Assembly (NCBI GenBank): GCA_910588205.1 | Contig: CAJUQK010000017.1 | Location: 1 to 29,839, forward strand | Length of the DNA stretch: 29,839 nucleotides | Direction of reading: 5' to 3' | DNA from: an uncultured Eggerthellaceae bacterium | Lineage (GTDB): Bacteria > Actinomycetota > Coriobacteriia > Coriobacteriales > Eggerthellaceae | Part shown: positions 15,640 to 25,885 of the stretch, in pieces | Position numbering within the stretch: the stretch's first letter is position 1 | Layout of the letters: each line of letters begins with the position of its first letter | Program-made: the position numbers and the translations under genes | Notes under the pieces: model-generated | What the model was told of the DNA's origin: nothing | The model's database searches: none | What the model saw: only the letters and a program-made list of their open reading frames with translations

Positions 15640-16002
15640 ATGAAGCTAGCTATTCCCAGTGAGACCGCAGAGGGCCTACAGGCCATGAGGTCCGGCCACT
15701 TCGGCCATGCCCCCTATTTCACCGTCGTGGATATCCAAGACGGTGAGGTGGTGGCAGTGGAGGCCGTCAAGAACGCCGACCACGATACCGTGGGATGCGG
15801 CGGTGTCATCAGCTTCGCCCTCGGGTTGGGGATCGATGCCATGCTCACCGTAGGGATGGGTAGGCCTCCCCTCACTCGATTCACCGAGGCGGGCGTGAAG
15901 GTCTACTCAGAGCGCACGATGCCCATCGTAGGAGATGCCGTGACGCGCTTTCTGGAGGGCGGATGTTCCTTGATGTCCCTAGAGGATGCCTGCGCGCACT
16001 AG
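15640..16002 (+). CDS. NifX/NifB-type dinitrogenase cofactor-domain protein
   Basis: Small cytoplasmic protein of the Nitro_FeMo-Co (NifX/NafY/NifB C-terminal) domain family, 120 residues. The motif SGHFGHAPYFTVVDI near residues 18-32 and the pattern IPSET...FGHAPYF...VGCGGVI fit the family. Nitrogenase-linked members carry iron-molybdenum cofactor precursors. Stand-alone members are common in anaerobes without nitrogenase, and their role is unknown. No nif gene is in the window. It is the only plus-strand gene here, diverges from the transketolase operon, converges on prfB, has a strong AAGGAGGACGAG ribosome site and ends before a classic terminator. It is therefore monocistronic. Binding of a metal cluster is possible but cannot be read from the sequence. 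Confidence 0.88.
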   Translation: MKLAIPSETAEGLQAMRSGHFGHAPYFTVVDIQDGEVVAVEAVKNADHDTVGCGGVISFALGLGIDAMLTVGMGRPPLTRFTEAGVKVYSERTMPIVGDAVTRFLEGGCSLMSLEDACAH

Positions 16003-16007
16003 CAGGC

Positions 16008-16041
16008 GGGCTCAAGGCGGCCCCAGACCAGCCTTGAGCCC
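16008..16041. repeat. 10-bp perfect inverted repeat in the convergent gap
   Basis: GGGCTCAAGG (16008-16017) and CCTTGAGCCC (16032-16041) pair perfectly around a 14-nt loop. It lies six bases after the NifX-like stop and is also downstream of prfB on the other strand. Neither side has a T-run, so it may act as an RNA 3'-end stabiliser or an auxiliary terminator for either transcript. Confidence 0.6.
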
Positions 16042-16058
16042 TCCATGGACCGATGAGA

Positions 16059-16089
16059 GGGACGCTCCGGATTCGGGGCGTCCCTTTTT
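16059..16089 (+). terminator. Intrinsic terminator of the NifX-like gene
   Basis: GGGACGC (16059-16065) pairs with GCGTCCC (16078-16084). Pairing continues through T-G, CCG/CGG to a four-base GATT loop, giving an 11-bp stem, and TTTTT follows directly. This is a textbook Rho-independent terminator for plus-strand transcription. In the minus direction the stem is followed only by TCTCAT, so it would be a weaker stop for prfB. Confidence 0.9.
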
Positions 16090-16103
16090 CTGGGATGAGA
16101 GGG

Positions 16104-17178
16104 CTACTGGCTCACGCGCCACTTGTGATAGCCAATGATGAGCTCTTCCAGATCCCCGTCCAGCACCGATTCGACATTGCCCGTTTCCATGCCCGTGCGG
16201 GTATCCTTCACCATCTGGTAGGGATAGAGCACGTAGTTGCGGATCTGGCTGCCGAAGGAGTTCTCCATCTTCTCTCCCCGCAGGCCCTCGAGCTCTTCCT
16301 GGCGCTTGCGCTCTTCCAGCTCATAGAGCTTCGCCTTGAGCACGCGGAAGGCCGCTTCCTTGTTCTGGAGCTGGCTCTTTTCGTTCTGGCAGGTGACCAC
16401 GATGCCTGTAGGCGTGTGAGTGAGCCGCACTGCTGAATCCGTGGTGTTCACGCACTGGCCACCGGGACCGGAGGAGCGATACACGTCCACCCGCACGTCA
16501 GCGGGATTGATCTCCACTTCGATATCGTCCGGCAGGATGGGGAGCACCTCCACCCCTGCGAAGGTGGTGTGGCGGCGCTTCTTGTCATCCGTGGGAGAGA
16601 TGCGCACGAGCCGATGGACCCCAGCCTCGGAGGTGAGCATGCCGAAGGCGTTCTTGCCTTCCACCTGGATGGTGGCCTTATCGAGCCCGATACCCTCGCC
16701 GGGCACCAGATCGAGCACGGTGACGCTCCAGCCCTTCGCCTCAGCGTAGCGCTTGTACATCCGGTAGAGCATCTCCGTCCAGTCCTGAGCCTCGAGACCG
16801 CCCTGACCGGGGTTGATGGATAGGATGGCCCCTCCGCGGTCAAATCGGCCAGAGAACCAGGAGGAGACCTCCAACCCGTCGAGCATGGTATCCAGCTTCG
16901 CCATGCCAGCTTCGTATTCGCCTGCGAAGGCCTCGTCCTCTTCGGAGAGCTCATAGGCCGCCTGGGCGTCCTCCAGCTGCTGGGCTGCCGCCTCGTATTC
17001 GGCTATGGATTCCTTGAGGTCGGCTGCTTCCTTGGACACCTTCTGGGCCGTTTGGGTATCATCCCAGAAATCCGGCTCAGCCATGCGCGCGTCCAACGCC
17101 TGAGCCTCTTCGCGCAGGGTGTCCACCTTCAGATAGGTGCGGGCATCAGCCAGGCGCGATGCCGCCGCTTCCAGTTCC

Positions 17179-17189
<11 letters not shown>
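16104..17189 (-). CDS. prfB: Peptide chain release factor 2 (variant SPT codon-recognition motif)
   Basis: Class I release factor that reads UAA and UGA and triggers peptidyl-tRNA hydrolysis. The 361 residues contain the coiled domain 1, the GPGGQCVNTTDSAVRLTH catalytic loop with GGQ (243-245), and an actinobacterial-type C-terminus. The tripeptide that reads the stop codon is SPF in standard RF2 but SPT here (198-200, in RISPTDDKKRRHTTF), and Cys follows GGQ where His or Ser is usual. The reading frame is continuous, with no in-frame TGA or frameshift site at the E. coli position (RTYLKVD). The ATG at 17189 lies inside the last codons of secA (11-nt overlap) and fits the family N-terminus better than an ATG at 17213. 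Confidence 0.95.
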
Positions 17190-19965
<2,776 letters not shown>

Positions 19966-20087
19966 GATCTAGTGGATCTTCCTTCTGGTCTGACTGTCAT
20001 GGACCCCGTATCGGAGCCCTTTATCTCGAACGGACATTCTAATACAGGCTTGCCGTTGATAGTTCTCTCATAGCCATTTCTCCATCA
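19966..20087 (-). promoter_or_regulatory. secA upstream region with possible -10 box
   Basis: This 122-bp gap separates the regulator gene from secA. The minus strand holds TAGAAT (20036-20041), a five-of-six match to a -10 box about 70 bases before the secA ATG, but no good -35 box at 16-18 bases. No hairpin with a T-run is seen after the regulator, which ends with tandem TGA TGA, so readthrough into secA is possible. Confidence 0.35.
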
Positions 20088-22670
20088 TCAAAGCGCCTCC
20101 TCGTATTCGATGATGGAACGATAGAGCCCCACCAACTTGGGTGATGGGTCTATCCCCAGGTCCTCTGCCAAGAACCGGCGGCACTGGAAATAGGTCTCCA
20201 AGGCAGGACCTCGTTGATCGGCGGCTATCTGAGCTTCCATGAGCGCGATGTGCACATCCTCTCGCCTACTGTCTCTCCGCAGCGCCTCTCGTGCGAACCA
20301 AAGGGAACCGGTGTGCTCCTCGGAGCGCGCTAGGCGCAGGGAGGCGGCGATGAGCCCATCCACCAAACGGCTGCGACACCGCTCCCGTATCTCCTTCACA
20401 TAATCGCACTCCATCTCCGTGGGCAAGAGCTCGCCAGAGAAGAGCGTCGTCACCTTGAGGTAGAGGTCTTCCCAGTTCCCTTCCTCCCCTCCTCCGAAGA
20501 CCAGGGAAGAGCAGGTGGCATCGAAGCTCTCCATGTCAGTGGAGAGATAGCGCGCATCTAGGCTGCACCCGCTCTGAGAGCGGATGAGATACGGGCAGCG
20601 ACCCTCTAGGGAGAGCGCTTTCTTGAGGGAAGCCCAGATGGAGTAGAAGCTGTTGCGGCACTCTTCTGCGTCCATATCCGGCCAGATGAGCTGGCAGAGC
20701 CACTCCCGGGATATCTCCCGCCCCTTATTGAGAGCCAGCACAGAAGCCAGCGTCCGGGTCCGCTTGCGCGAAAGCTTCCGGGGATCCACCATCTCCCCAT
20801 CTATCCTCACTTCCAGACCACCGAACATGCGCACTTCCAGCTGGGGCGCAGAGGCGGGCATCAAAGAGGGCTTGGGGGTCGGGAGGCGGAAGGCATCGGG
20901 ATGAGCGGCATCGAAGGCATGGCGCTTCTGGGCCTGCTCTTCTTGGGCCTTCGTCCACAGACGGCGCTGAGCCTGAAGGCTGACGAGCGCCTTCGCGGCA
21001 ACCGCTGGCACCTCCTTGCGAAGATCCCCTCCCAAACGCGTGGTCAAGGCCTTGAAGATGGCGGCATCAAGGCTCATGAGGGCAAGAGGAAGCCGCACGA
21101 GCTGTTGAGCGCCCCGGCTCCATAAGACCCGCTCCAAGCACGAAGCTGCCAGATCCAAGACCTTCTCCCCAACCGCCCGAGGATCATCCATCTCGCCTCC
21201 CTTTCTCTCACGCTCTTGCATGCCCAGCGCCTCGAGGATCCACACGCATCCCAAGAGCTGAGAGAGGGCCAGGGAGAGCGTCTGGGAAGCAGGGCGCTTC
21301 TCAAGGACATGGTGCACCTCTTCCAGAACAGCAGGGTCAGGCAGCTCTCCCAATGAGAGCGGGAAGATGAGCCTAGCAAGAGCGGGGAGGTCAAAGGGAT
21401 CGCTGGCCCCGATCGGCTGACCTGAGAGCTCCTCGGCCAGCTTGAGCGACGTTCCCTGATCTCCGTGGGGAAGCGTGCATCGGATGAGCAGGCAAAGAGC
21501 GCCTACCCGCTCTTCCTGTTGGCTGTCCCCCAGCTTGAGCACGCGCTTCGCCCCTGCGATCGCCTCGTCGTCCTGCCCGAGGATCATCAGAGCATACGCC
21601 CGCTGAAGGTCCGTTGCGGCTTTGCTCGCCCTCACTGCTTTGAGGCGATCCACCAAGGAGGCCACCGCCAGGGGTGCCCCCGAGCAGAGGATCTGCCAGC
21701 CATGAGCCTTCAGCCACACGAGCGCGGAGGAGGGCGTAACGAAGCGAGCTAAGAGGTTGCAAGCTCGCGAAGCATCGCCTTCTCCGCAGAGAGCATCGGC
21801 GATATGGCACCCCAGGGCATCTCCCGTGCCCAGAGACGTACAGAGCGCCAGGTCATCGAGGGAGGCTTGCAGGTTGTCCTTGAGCTTGTCTACGGGAACC
21901 GCCAGTGCCTTGAAGCGCCCCGTCTCGGCATCGATCCCCAAGTAGGTGTAATGCTCATGCAGATATCCGAGCATCTCCTGAGCACGCTTCGCTTCGAAGA
22001 GGCTGAGCAGGGAGAGGCCATCGCCTGAACCCACAGCCAAGAACGAGAAGATGGCCATCCGCACATCCGCAGGCATCTCCTCGGCGGTCCACCCTTCTAA
22101 AAGACACTCCATCCCCGTGCGACTCCAAGCCATGCACGGGATGTTCCGGTGGGAGAGAGGCTCCTCCCCCATTGCCTCCAAAAGAGTCTCATCCAGCAGA
22201 AGATCATGGCTCGTGACCAGGATGCGATCCTGCTGGCAAGCAGCGAAGGTATCCGCTGCGGGCGTGCAAGCCACGATGACCTCGCAGGATGCCTCCAACA
22301 GCTCATCTATGGCATCGGAAAGAGCCCTCGTCCGTCCCGGATCCAAGGTGGGCAACCCATCAAAGACCACGAGTGCCGTCTTGTCCTGGGCCGTGAGGAT
22401 CTTCGCGCACAAATGCGATGAGTCTAGATCGCGGATGAAGCACGGAGAGGAGCATCGAATCCAGATGACTCCCTCGAAAGCGAACATGATGCCAGCGTAT
22501 TCGAAAGCGACGTGGGTCTTCCCATAGCCATCGGGAGCGATGATGAACCGAGGGACGCTCCTATCCTTGAGCAGGAGTCCTACCACTTCGGGGCGGGCGA
22601 TCCGCCTCTTCTCCACGACACCCTTCGGTTGGATCCCATGGCAACAACAGGATTCGATGAACGTTGACAT
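20088..22670 (-). CDS. MalT-like STAND regulator with C-terminal winged-helix and BTAD domains
   Basis: An 860-residue putative signal-responsive activator. The N-terminal part resembles MalT-type P-loop STAND proteins: the loop IIAPDGYGKTHVAFEYA (Walker A-like at 45-52, K51) and a Walker B-like ALVVFDG (99-105). A long helical middle, probably repeat-like, follows. From residue 611 it is SARP-like: LEVRMFGGLEVRIDGEMVD begins an OmpR-type winged helix (to about 710), then a bacterial transcriptional activation domain ending FLAEDLGIDPSPKLVGLYRSI. MalT itself ends in a LuxR helix-turn-helix, so the output module differs. A CCCH cluster lies at residues 8-11. The ATG has GAGAGGGG seven bases upstream. 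It stands between rsfS and secA and its ligand and targets are unknown. Confidence 0.82.
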   Translation of the reverse strand: MSTFIESCCCHGIQPKGVVEKRRIARPEVVGLLLKDRSVPRFIIAPDGYGKTHVAFEYAGIMFAFEGVIWIRCSSPCFIRDLDSSHLCAKILTAQDKTALVVFDGLPTLDPGRTRALSDAIDELLEASCEVIVACTPAADTFAACQQDRILVTSHDLLLDETLLEAMGEEPLSHRNIPCMAWSRTGMECLLEGWTAEEMPADVRMAIFSFLAVGSGDGLSLLSLFEAKRAQEMLGYLHEHYTYLGIDAETGRFKALAVPVDKLKDNLQASLDDLALCTSLGTGDALGCHIADALCGEGDASRACNLLARFVTPSSALVWLKAHGWQILCSGAPLAVASLVDRLKAVRASKAATDLQRAYALMILGQDDEAIAGAKRVLKLGDSQQEERVGALCLLIRCTLPHGDQGTSLKLAEELSGQPIGASDPFDLPALARLIFPLSLGELPDPAVLEEVHHVLEKRPASQTLSLALSQLLGCVWILEALGMQERERKGGEMDDPRAVGEKVLDLAASCLERVLWSRGAQQLVRLPLALMSLDAAIFKALTTRLGGDLRKEVPAVAAKALVSLQAQRRLWTKAQEEQAQKRHAFDAAHPDAFRLPTPKPSLMPASAPQLEVRMFGGLEVRIDGEMVDPRKLSRKRTRTLASVLALNKGREISREWLCQLIWPDMDAEECRNSFYSIWASLKKALSLEGRCPYLIRSQSGCSLDARYLSTDMESFDATCSSLVFGGGEEGNWEDLYLKVTTLFSGELLPTEMECDYVKEIRERCRSRLVDGLIAASLRLARSEEHTGSLWFAREALRRDSRREDVHIALMEAQIAADQRGPALETYFQCRRFLAEDLGIDPSPKLVGLYRSIIEYEEAL

Positions 22671-22921
22671 AGCTGGCCCCTCTCCCGGTTCTTGGCTCCG
22701 GTGGAAAGGCGGCGAAGATACTAGAGCTTCATCCCTAAGCGCGCTGAGGATGATGTCGAGGCAGACCTTGGGAAGGGATGACCCCAGAGACCAGCCAGAG
22801 GTTCCTAGAAGCGACGGTATGCACTGCCGCTTCTAGGAGATATGCATCCAAAGGGGTGAACGGTTGAAGTTGGTGAGCGAACGGCAAGGGGATTGCGTCC
22901 ATGAAAGCCGATACCGCGGCG
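22671..22921. other. Intergenic region rsfS/regulator
   Basis: This 251-bp gap follows rsfS and precedes the regulator gene. Its one clear element is the 11-bp inverted repeat at 22803-22838. On the minus strand a weak promoter-like pair, TCGACA followed 17 bases later by AGGGAT, can be found before the regulator but is not convincing. No open reading frame with a ribosome site, no tRNA and no T-rich terminator was recognised. Confidence 0.4.
22803..22838. repeat. 11-bp perfect inverted repeat upstream of the STAND/BTAD regulator
   Basis: TCCTAGAAGCG (22803-22813) and CGCTTCTAGGA (22828-22838) are perfect complements with a 14-nt loop. It lies 84 nt after the rsfS stop and 133 nt before the regulator start. 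Without a T-run it is not a standard terminator. It could be a stable RNA 3' end for the obgE-rsfS transcript or a DNA operator for the regulator. Confidence 0.6.
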
Positions 22922-23332
22922 CTAGGCGCCCAAGAGCTTCGCGATGCGCTCCCCGTATTCCAGATTCTCGAATCCCTCCTCGGCGGAGAGGTCTATCATC
23001 TGAGCCTCATTCCAAAGGGTCTCAAGCCGATAATAGTCCCGTGTTTCCGGCTGGAACACATGGACGACCACGGTCCCATAATCCAGCAGGGACCAAGACC
23101 CATCAGGGGCCAGCTCTCTGCCTTCGGGCTTGATCCCGTAGGCTTCCCGCAGCGTATCCTCTACCTCATCGATGATGGCATCTACCTGACGGTTATTGGC
23201 AGCGGTCACGATCACGAAGTAGTCTGTGACGCCGATATGCGGCCCGACCTCCTGGACTACGATGTCCGTCGCCTTCTTCGCATCGGCCGCGCGAGCGGCT
23301 GCCAACGCGGCTTCTCTTGCTGTAACGCTCAT
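22922..23332 (-). CDS. rsfS: Ribosomal silencing factor RsfS
   Basis: RsfS (Iojap/DUF143) binds ribosomal protein uL14 and blocks joining of the subunits when nutrients are scarce. The 136 residues include the family core DIVVQEVGPHIGVTDYFVIVTAANNRQVDAI, then PDGSWSLLDYGTVVVHVF and ETRDYYRLETLW. The ATG at 23332 overlaps the yqeK stop as ATGA and has AAGGAG eight bases upstream, so it is preferred to an ATG six codons earlier. It is the last gene of obgE-proB-proA-nadD-yqeK-rsfS. The nadD-yqeK-rsfS order is widely conserved in Gram-positive bacteria. Confidence 0.95.
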   Translation of the reverse strand: MSVTAREAALAAARAADAKKATDIVVQEVGPHIGVTDYFVIVTAANNRQVDAIIDEVEDTLREAYGIKPEGRELAPDGSWSLLDYGTVVVHVFQPETRDYYRLETLWNEAQMIDLSAEEGFENLEYGERIAKLLGA

Positions 23333-23976
23333 GCTTTCTTCTCCTTGCATCTCTTCTCGTACCGTTGCAAACGGGCATGGGCCTTCGGGAATGTCATATC
23401 ATTCCAGATGGCGAGGGTATCCGGATGAAGCAATCCGTCTTTGGATATCAAGGTCTCTATCCAGAACTTATAGACCTGGAAATAGAGCTCATCCAAGCTG
23501 ACCTTGCCGATGAGCCCTCGAAGTCCTTCTGCCTCGGCGAAGGAGCGGTTGGGTTCGATGGCATCGGCGATATAGATGATCTTATCCAATGGGCTCATCT
23601 CTTTGGCGGCGATGGTGTGCTTATAGATAGCGCTCAAGACGTCTTCGGGTATCTCAGGATCGGTATGCCTGAATCCTTCGGCAGCGGTAGGGCCATGGAG
23701 CACCTGAGGCATGTTTATGATCATCCATTCCCCCAGCACCTCATCGAGCCCGAGGTTCCGCGCCTTCGCCCGTATCTCTTCATTGTCCAGCCCCTTGTCC
23801 CAATCATGCAGGATACCTGCTAGGCGAGCCTTCGCTTCATCCTGACCATAGGTTCGGGCTAGAAGCTGTGCGGCCTCCGCCACGGCCTCCATGTGTTGGA
23901 ACCGCTTTTGGGATACGCGCTCTCGGGCCAGGGCACGCATCCGACTCAGATACTCATCGCTCAACGGATCGGTCAT
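23329..23976 (-). CDS. yqeK: YqeK-type HD-domain diadenosine tetraphosphatase
   Basis: HD-superfamily hydrolase. Characterised YqeK proteins cleave Ap4A symmetrically to ADP and so remove an alarmone-like nucleotide. Likely metal ligands in the 215 residues are H28 (RFQHMEAV), H57 and D58 (GILHDWDKG), H94 (VLHGPTAAE), H120 (YKHTIA) and D138 (IADAIEP). The ATG at 23976 is chosen because GAGGAGGAT lies directly upstream, ten bases after the nadD stop. The reading frame extends further upstream to 24126 but only inside nadD. It follows nadD and precedes rsfS, the standard order. In many actinobacteria a LytR-CpsA-Psr gene separates yqeK from rsfS, but not here. Confidence 0.9.
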   Translation of the reverse strand: MTDPLSDEYLSRMRALARERVSQKRFQHMEAVAEAAQLLARTYGQDEAKARLAGILHDWDKGLDNEEIRAKARNLGLDEVLGEWMIINMPQVLHGPTAAEGFRHTDPEIPEDVLSAIYKHTIAAKEMSPLDKIIYIADAIEPNRSFAEAEGLRGLIGKVSLDELYFQVYKFWIETLISKDGLLHPDTLAIWNDMTFPKAHARLQRYEKRCKEKKA

Positions 23977-23986
23977 GCTATCCTCC

Positions 23987-24580
23987 TCATCGATACAGTC
24001 CCTGAGCCCTGATATGACCAGCCACCCCGTCGGGGACGAGATAGCGGATGGTCTTGCCGCTTCGGACGCGGGCCCTGATATCGCTCGAGGATATATCCAG
24101 TAAGGGTGCGCGCACCGCCTCCACAAGAAAACCCTGATCGGACAAGGAGGTCAGGAGATCTTCGTCTATCCGGTATCCCGGCCGCGCCAAGCAGACGATG
24201 CGCGCAAGCTGAGCGATCCTGGCAGCGTCCTTCCAGGTGGAGAGCGTGAGCAGCGAATCCGCACCCAGGATGAAGGAGAGCTCTGCATCAGGTTGCTCCT
24301 CATGGAGCTCTTCTAGGGTGTCCACCGTATAGGTGATACCCGCCCGGATCACCTCCCGATCGCTGACCGCAAAGGCATCGTTGCCCTCGATCGCTCGCTG
24401 CACCATGGCGAGCCTGTCCTTCGCTGGGGCCAGCGAGATGCCCTGCTTGAAATGGGGGTTGCCCGCCACGACGAAGAGCACCTCATCCAAGCCGCAGGCG
24501 TCCCGCGCCATCTCAGCGCAGACCAGATGCCCCAGATGGATGGGGTCGAACGTGCCCCCCATCACGCCCACATGAGCCAT
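23987..24580 (-). CDS. nadD: Nicotinate-nucleotide adenylyltransferase
   Basis: Joins nicotinate mononucleotide with ATP to give deamido-NAD, the central step of NAD synthesis and salvage. The 197 residues start with the nucleotidyltransferase signature GGTFDPIHLGHL (residues 8-19) and end with the ISSSDIR motif (about 163-169). FILGADSLLTLSTWKD is the family's substrate region. Length is normal. The ATG overlaps the proA stop by one base (TGATG), so translation is coupled. It lies in the obgE-rsfS operon between proA and yqeK. Confidence 0.96.
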   Translation of the reverse strand: MAHVGVMGGTFDPIHLGHLVCAEMARDACGLDEVLFVVAGNPHFKQGISLAPAKDRLAMVQRAIEGNDAFAVSDREVIRAGITYTVDTLEELHEEQPDAELSFILGADSLLTLSTWKDAARIAQLARIVCLARPGYRIDEDLLTSLSDQGFLVEAVRAPLLDISSSDIRARVRSGKTIRYLVPDGVAGHIRAQGLYR

Positions 24581-25875
24581 CAGCTGCGCACCTGGCCCTG
24601 ACCACGGACGAGGTACTTGGTGGAGGTGAGCGCCTCGGCTGCGAAGGGACCCCGCACATGGAGCTTCTGGGTGGAGATGCCTATCTCCGCCCCAAGACCG
24701 AACTGCCCACCATCAGTGAAGGCGGTGGAGGCATTCGCGTAGACCGCTGCAGCATCCACCCCTGCCAAGAAGGCACTGATCGCCTCTTCATCCTGAGCAA
24801 CGATGGCTTCGGAGTGACCCGTCCCATATCGGTTGATATGATCGATGGCCTCATCCACTCCGCTCACTACCTTGACGGCGATATCCGGTGAGAGGTATTC
24901 CGTCTCCCAATCAACCTCAGTGGCTGAAACGAGCAAAGCAGCCCCTTCGGCCCCCCCTGCGAAGATGGGGAGCGGTGCGCCGTACGCCCGTACCGTCTCA
25001 TCTCCGTGGATGGTAACCCCCCTCTCACCGAGCCGCTCCAACAGGAGCGGAAGGGCCTTGGGGGCGATATCAGCATCCACCAGAAGGGTCTCGGCGGCAT
25101 TGCATACCCCATAGCGCCTGCACTTGGCATTCTCCACGATATCCGCAGCCTGAGTCAGATCGGCGCTGGAATGGACATAGACGTGGCAATTGCCTGTCCC
25201 TGTCTCGATCACCGGTACCTTGGAGGTTTCCACGCAATGCTGGATCAGCCCCGCCCCTCCTCGGGGAACGATGACGTCTATCAAGCCGTGGAGCTGCATG
25301 AGAGCATCCGTAGCCGCCCTGTCTGTGGTGGTCACCGCCTGGATGGCATGATCGGGCAGACCCGCTGACCGAGCAGCTTCAGCTAGGATATTCGCCAGAG
25401 CCTCGTTGGAGGCGGTCGCCAAGCTACCACCTCGCAGGATGGCTGCATTGCCAGACTTCAAGCAGATGCCCGCAGCATCTGCGGTGACGTTCGGACGCGC
25501 CTCATAGATGACGGCCACCACTCCCAAGGGCACGCTCACCTTGGTAAGCTGAAGGCCATTGGGCAGTTCGCGCTCCTCCCGCACGCACCCCACAGGGTCG
25601 GGCAACGCGATGAGCTCTTCCAAAGCAAGAGCCATGCTCTCTAGCCGCTGGTCATCCAGCAAGAGGCGGTCGACGAGCGACGCTTTGACCCCTGCGACCT
25701 GGGCAGCTGCCACATCGCGTGCATTGGCCGAGAGGATGGCTTCGCTGCCATCCCGCAAGCCTTGGGCCATGGCGGCGAGAGCAGCATTGCGCTCATCGGC
25801 CGTGGATGCCCCCAACAAGCGGGCTGCCTCCTTTGCCCGCTGGGCTATGGTCTCCATCTGCTGGGTCATATCCAT
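24580..25875 (-). CDS. proA: Gamma-glutamyl phosphate reductase
   Basis: Reduces glutamate 5-phosphate to the semialdehyde with NADPH, the second step of proline synthesis. The 431 residues are of aldehyde-dehydrogenase fold, with YEARPNVTADAAGICLKSGNA, VPRGGAGLI, the catalytic Cys in GVCNAAETLLV (C258) and EWLSP-like TEYLSPDIAVKVV. The ATG at 25875 is taken because GGAG lies seven bases upstream and the residues before it do not belong to the family. The start is ten bases after the proB stop, and nadD overlaps its own stop. It acts directly on the product of ProB, probably by channelling. Confidence 0.95.
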   Translation of the reverse strand: MDMTQQMETIAQRAKEAARLLGASTADERNAALAAMAQGLRDGSEAILSANARDVAAAQVAGVKASLVDRLLLDDQRLESMALALEELIALPDPVGCVREERELPNGLQLTKVSVPLGVVAVIYEARPNVTADAAGICLKSGNAAILRGGSLATASNEALANILAEAARSAGLPDHAIQAVTTTDRAATDALMQLHGLIDVIVPRGGAGLIQHCVETSKVPVIETGTGNCHVYVHSSADLTQAADIVENAKCRRYGVCNAAETLLVDADIAPKALPLLLERLGERGVTIHGDETVRAYGAPLPIFAGGAEGAALLVSATEVDWETEYLSPDIAVKVVSGVDEAIDHINRYGTGHSEAIVAQDEEAISAFLAGVDAAAVYANASTAFTDGGQFGLGAEIGISTQKLHVRGPFAAEALTSTKYLVRGQGQVRS

Positions 25876-25885
25876 GTCTGCGCTC

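Noticed and set aside
23977..24126. 50-residue N-terminal extension of yqeK
   Set aside because: It lies inside nadD and precedes a start at 23976 that has a strong GAGGAGGAT site.
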